A DNA stretch of 62,751 nucleotides from Heterotrichella gracilis (Eukaryota; Sar; Xanthophyceae; Tribonematales; Xanthonemataceae): assembly GCA_032358255.1 (NCBI GenBank), contig JAULBX010025353.1, positions 1 through 62,751 on the forward strand, given 5' to 3'. The translations under genes were made by a program, and so were the position numbers. Position 1 is the stretch's first letter, and each line of letters opens with the position of its first letter. Below the pieces are notes generated by a model. It did no database searches. It was not told the origin of the DNA and saw only the letters and a program-made list of their open reading frames with translations. Below, in pieces: positions 58,827 to 62,751 of this stretch.

Positions 58827-61800
58827 TCAAATCGGCGGCAGCACATTGGCTAGCAGGGATTCATCATTCCAAGTATTCGCCGCCATGTACCACGCGGGGA
58901 AGTCCGGAATATTGACCCTGAACCTGCAGCTGGTGCGGTAATAGCACCCCCCCAGGTTCTCGCAGTTGTCGACATTGATGCCGCATTTGGCCACCCCGCA
59001 CCCGAAATCCACCGCCCCCACCCATAGCATTGCGGCAAATGCGTTGAATGCAGGGTCGAGGGGGTTGTCGGTGGATGGGTGGGCGGTGAAGCGGTACTGC
59101 TTGTCGATAGTGGCCCCCTCGAGCCTGGGGAGGGGGAAGATGGGATTCAGCACAACAAGATTAGACCAGAAACCCTAAACCCTAAAGATAATGAGATTCA
59201 AGAGCTGAATAATATGTTTGCGTCACTTTTTGAATGCACCAGGTTAACTGCAAACTCTTGATTAGGGTTTACTGTTAACGTGAGGAAACATCAGGGATTG
59301 AAAGCAGGATTGTAATTGGAAGTTGGAACTGGAATTGGATTTTTAAAGTGCATTGGAATTTAACCTGTAACTAGAATTGCAATTAAGGCACCCTAACCCT
59401 GCACACACACGCACCAGCCACCACCCGGTGCTCCACCCCTCCACAGGAGCTGCCCTCCCCCTCTTCCCTACCCACCACACACACACACACACACACACAT
59501 CCCCCAACACCACCACCACACCTCCCACACGCACCAGTTTTCAAACAGCGACGAGCAGGACACCTGGCGGTCGGTGGTCACGATGTATGACTCCACCCCA
59601 AAGGGTGCGGTCATTGAGCTATCCGAATCCCCGTTGAGGGCGCATGTGGCCTTGCCCCCGTTGGTGTCTAACCAGGTTTGCGCTCTGGCTGCCAGGGCTT
59701 CGCTCCATGCTAGGGGAGGCGCCCTGAGTGTGTGTGGGGGGGAGGGTTGTTAATACTACATGCCATGGTACATGTGTTGATGTGCTTTCGGTTATGTTGT
59801 GGTATGAACGGTCCTGGTGGTGGTGGTGGTGGTGGTGCAGGGGCCAGATTCATGCGTGGGGGGATGGGGGTTGGGGGGAGAGGGTGCCTATCCAGGTCTG
59901 CACTTCTGCTGCCAGGGCTTTGCTCCATGCTAGGGGGGGCGCCCTGGCTGGCGGCGGCAGGGGTGTTAATGCTACAGACCTGATATTTTGTAATAATGAT
60001 GGATAAGCCCGTCGCACCCGCGATACTGAGGGTACGCATCAGCAGAGCGTGCATACCCCAGGGGCATGAATCGCACTGGGGGGTGGCAAGGATGTGGAAC
60101 ACATTCTAGTCACAATGCAGGGTTTATGTAGGGTTGCTTCATAGGGTTCATTCCAAACTTTGGGTTTTCCGTTGGGTTATCCTAGGGTTCCTGTAGGGTC
60201 CACTTACTGGTGCTTTGCCCTCTGTGCATTGATGAAGCTGAACATGGCGGGAATGTCAGGACACAAAGAGGCACCTGCACCACAAAGTAGGGTATTGTTA
60301 GGGTCTAAATAATATGAAAATAAGTGCAGATATAAAACAACGCGACCCTCAAAAAGGTCGCGTTGAGGAGATTCTCAACTGGTAAGGAGATTCTCAACTG
60401 GTAAGGATCGCAACTATCTTGTGTGCACATGTTGCTCCCACATGCATGTGCAGTCAACGTGTGTATGCATGTGATGTAACATAATATATGTACATACATA
60501 CAATGCGAGTGTGTCACAGCGCGAATCCGCACACATGCGCCTATGCTTGCACCATTCACTTGGGGGTGGAACAGGTGGCGGCGGCGGGGAACCAGCGGCA
60601 CACATCCCCTCCCACATGCCTGCACAATGCACCCTGGTGTGCATCGAAACGCTTGTGAGTGGGTGTCAATATACACACATGCGCATACGCATGCGCCACT
60701 CACTTGGGGGCGGGGCGGGGGGGGGCGGGGGGGGCGGGGGAGCAAACCCGCTCCCCGGCACATACACATTCAGGGCCCACAGTGCGTCGGTGGCGGGGTA
60801 GTTGACATTCCCCTGGGGGGTGGCCAGCTGCTCGTTGCCTGCTGACTGGAATCGGCACACGATGATGCTCTTTTTTGCTGCCGGGCACATCCCCACCGCG
60901 CACCCCATGGTGGAGGTCGAGCGCCACACCACCTGCGGCAAGGGTTAGGGCTTAGGGCTTAGGGTCAAGGTGTATTGCTTCTCTGGTGCGGGGATGTGGG
61001 ATGACGGTGGTGGGGTGTGGGGTTTTGTAAGGGAACCATAATACAACGGCAAGTCCCTTAGTGAGCTGTACAGTACACCTACACCCAGGGTTTTGCAATG
61101 CCAGATGGTACCTACTACCAAGATACCTAGGGTTTCCAATCGTGGCCATGCCCTACCTGTGTGAAATGCCCTAGGGTTTCCAGCAGGTTTGTGTTGATGA
61201 TCCCCTGGGGATCCTTCTCAGGGGCCATATTGGTTGTGTAGGGGGTGTCAGTAAATTTCCAGTCCTTGATTTCGTTGTACCAGGCTTGCAGTGCCGCTGT
61301 GCAGTTGTTCAGCTCGCTCTGTGGAACAAGGGAAGGCAGGGGTGAGGGGGTGGGGAGGTTGGCGTGCATATAAAGACTGGAATCGTTGAATTGGATTAGG
61401 AGATTACTGTGAGAATGGTTGGTATAATTTGGAAATGCAGTATAATCAAATGCATTATGATATCATATATCATTATGATTATAATTGAATGCATTATGAT
61501 CCTGAACATGGACAGCACTGGTGAGGCATTTGATGGTTGATGGTTGGAGACGCAGGCGCTTGGCGAGTTGACGTTCACGCCTAAATTGACCATCCACACT
61601 TCACATCCATACTACACATCATCCCCGTCAACCCATCCCCTCTGGATGTCGGCCCCTTAAACCCTACACCCTTATAAACCCTAAGTCACTGTAAACCCTA
61701 ACCTTTGTCCCCTCTCACCACTACGATCTGTATGTTGGCCAGGCACTCACACTGCACGTCGCCATAAACCCTAAACCCTAACCTAAATAAACCCTAGACC

Positions 61801-62751
61801 CTTGCCCTCACCACTACGTTCTAGATGTTAGCCCCGCAAACCCTAGACCCTTCCCCACACCATTACGTTTCAGATGTTGGCCCAGTAAACCCTGTGAACC
61901 CTAGACCCTTCCACTCACCGGTATGTTCCCCTGGATGTTGGCCAGGGTCTCCCCCTGCTGCGCGTCGCCCGTCTCCATTTGCTGATGTATGCGTGCGCAC
62001 CCCTGCCCAGCCAGGTTGGAGGCCCAGGCCTGGGCTTGCTGGGTCAAAAAGGTGGAGATGGTCAACGGCTGCGCGCTGCGGGGTGGGTGGGTGGTGGGGT
62101 GTCAGCAGGGGGTGTGGGTGGAGGGAGGGGGCTGGGATGGTCAGCGGTTGTGGGGGTCGAGTGTGTGTGGTGGAGTGGGGGTGCGGGCTTGATTTGGGGT
62201 TATAAAGTTTGTTGGGCCGAGGGTGGTCTGCGTTCACCCGGAGCGGTGTGTGTGTGCAGGGTGCTGTAATGTAGGGTCAGGTTTTAGGGTTTATAGTGAG
62301 GCGCCCCAAAGCCAGATGTATGCAGCTGACTTTGATGTACGGATCAGGGTTTAGGGTTGTTTAGGGTTTAGGGTTTGTTGGGTGGCGCCACTGCCAACTT
62401 GTGCAGCTAGACTTGATGCAGCAACATCCTGGGCATTGCCCTAAGGTTTTTTACTCCCACCCATGACTATCCCGTAGGGTTCAAGGTACAGGGTTTTGGC
62501 ACGCACCCATGATTACCCCGTAGGGTATTGGCCAGATCCAAAACTGTATGGTAGTCAGAACAGCCCGATGCAGGCAGGGGGGGAACGGGTGGTGGTGGTG
62601 GTGTGGGTGGCTTTGGCGGTGGTGATGGGGGCTTGGGTGGTGGTGGTGCTGGTGGTGGTGGCCGTGGTGATGGTGGTGACGGGGGGAATGGTGGTGGTGG
62701 GGAGGGGGGAGGTGTGGGTGACGGTGGGCGAGGGGAGGGGGGGGGTGGTGT
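58827..62751 (-). CDS. Secreted two-CAP-domain protein, 5' end beyond the window
   Basis: Seven exons in phase, running off the right edge: 62751-62507 (partial), 62075-61919, 61318-61157, 60932-60704, 60274-60208, 59723-59535, 59124-58827, giving 448 residues in the window. It begins with a long PPPSPRPP-type stretch. The first CAP (SCP/PR-1) domain follows: DLANTLRGNHGAQPLTI, GCARIHQQ, GETLANI, HFTQVVWRSTSTMGCAVGMC and VCRFQS. A Pro-rich linker leads to a second CAP domain (FSFINAQRAKHQAPPLAWSE, AMLWVGAVDFGCGVAKC, ..CRFRVN). CAP proteins are secreted, disulphide-bonded and often bind sterols or lipids. The second domain lacks the His of the HxxQ motif, so its cavity site is probably altered. 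Likely a cell-wall or extracellular-matrix protein. The signal peptide would lie outside the window. Confidence 0.9.
59478..59499. repeat. (CA)n microsatellite
   Basis: About eleven CA units within the last intron of the CAP gene. Confidence 0.95.
59880..59960 (-). repeat. Echo of CAP-gene exon 6 start
   Basis: Repeats CCAGG.CTGC.CTTCTGCTGCCAGGGCTT plus TGCTCCATGCTAGGGG.GGCGCCCTG from the exon at 59723-59535 and its acceptor. It lies upstream of that exon in gene orientation. Confidence 0.92.
60363..60408. repeat. 21-bp tandem duplication
   Basis: GGAGATTCTCAACTGGTAAGG type unit present twice in a row inside a CAP-gene intron. No exon source identified. Confidence 0.9.
60545..60610 (-). repeat. 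Echo of CAP-gene exon 4 end
   Basis: Copies the end of the Pro-rich linker exon and its GTGAGT-type donor region (CACT.ACTTGGGGG.GG..C.GG, with GCGGGG and GGGGA.C). The flanking intron, with its GTGTGCAT and CATACAT words, is also repeated. It lies downstream of the exon in gene orientation. Confidence 0.75.
62455..62482 (-). repeat. Echo of CAP-gene first-exon end
   Basis: CACCCATGA.TA.CCCGTAGGGTT occurs here and in the real exon end at 62504-62527. The copy lies just inside the intron and keeps the donor. Confidence 0.85.

Noticed and set aside
61640..62400. Telomere-like repeats near the right edge as a true chromosome end
   Set aside because: The heptamers are short, imperfect and in both orientations, and the CAP gene continues past them to the window edge. 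The same words occur throughout the window.

Overview
The window is nuclear DNA from a eukaryote, most likely a green alga. Its genes are split into many short GC-rich exons with GT-AG introns. Telomere-type heptamers of the plant and green-algal kind (CCCTAAA/TTTAGGG) are scattered through the introns. The gene content also fits an alga: a plant-type R3H/G-patch protein, a GH27 alpha-galactosidase, a front-end (cytochrome b5 fusion) fatty-acid desaturase and secreted proline-rich proteins. A marine prasinophyte-grade alga is my best guess. That assignment is inference, not something the sequence proves.

Layout, left to right. 1-493: glycine-rich 3' end of a gene that probably enters from the left. 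2434-7924 (+): R3H/G-patch RNA-processing factor, 11 exons. 7925-14711: gene-poor stretch with one tentative minus-strand membrane-protein model, a telomere-like minisatellite and a 100-N assembly gap. 14712-18221 (-): Nopp140/SRP40-like nucleolar phosphoprotein. 19497-25630 and 26240-30696 (+): tandemly duplicated genes for a SAM-domain coiled-coil protein. 32678-36346 (+): small protein-kinase-fold gene, model incomplete. 38191-44138 (+): secreted alpha-galactosidase with a ShKT-type cysteine module and a C-terminal membrane segment. 45448-51705 (+): secreted phytase-like/esterase-like protein. 53551-57078 (+): cytochrome b5 front-end desaturase. 58827-62751 (-): two-CAP-domain secreted protein, running off the right edge. 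Most exon models were built by hand with reading phase checked at every junction. Seven close perfectly from ATG to stop, and the CAP gene closes from the window edge to its stop. The genes do not form one pathway; they look like ordinary neighbours.

The outstanding signal is genome architecture. Nearly every exon has one or more decayed partial copies of itself ('echo exons') in the adjoining intron. Copies of exon 3' ends, with donor site, lie downstream. Copies of exon 5' ends, with acceptor site, lie upstream. They sit among CCCTAAA-type heptamers. Some echoes are still open in frame with intact splice sites. The duplicated SAM genes share some echoes and differ in others, so they give an internal clock. 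A second signal is a set of tRNA-like (A-box/B-box) sequences lying in the spaces between genes, where they may be SINE heads or TFIIIC-type boundary elements.
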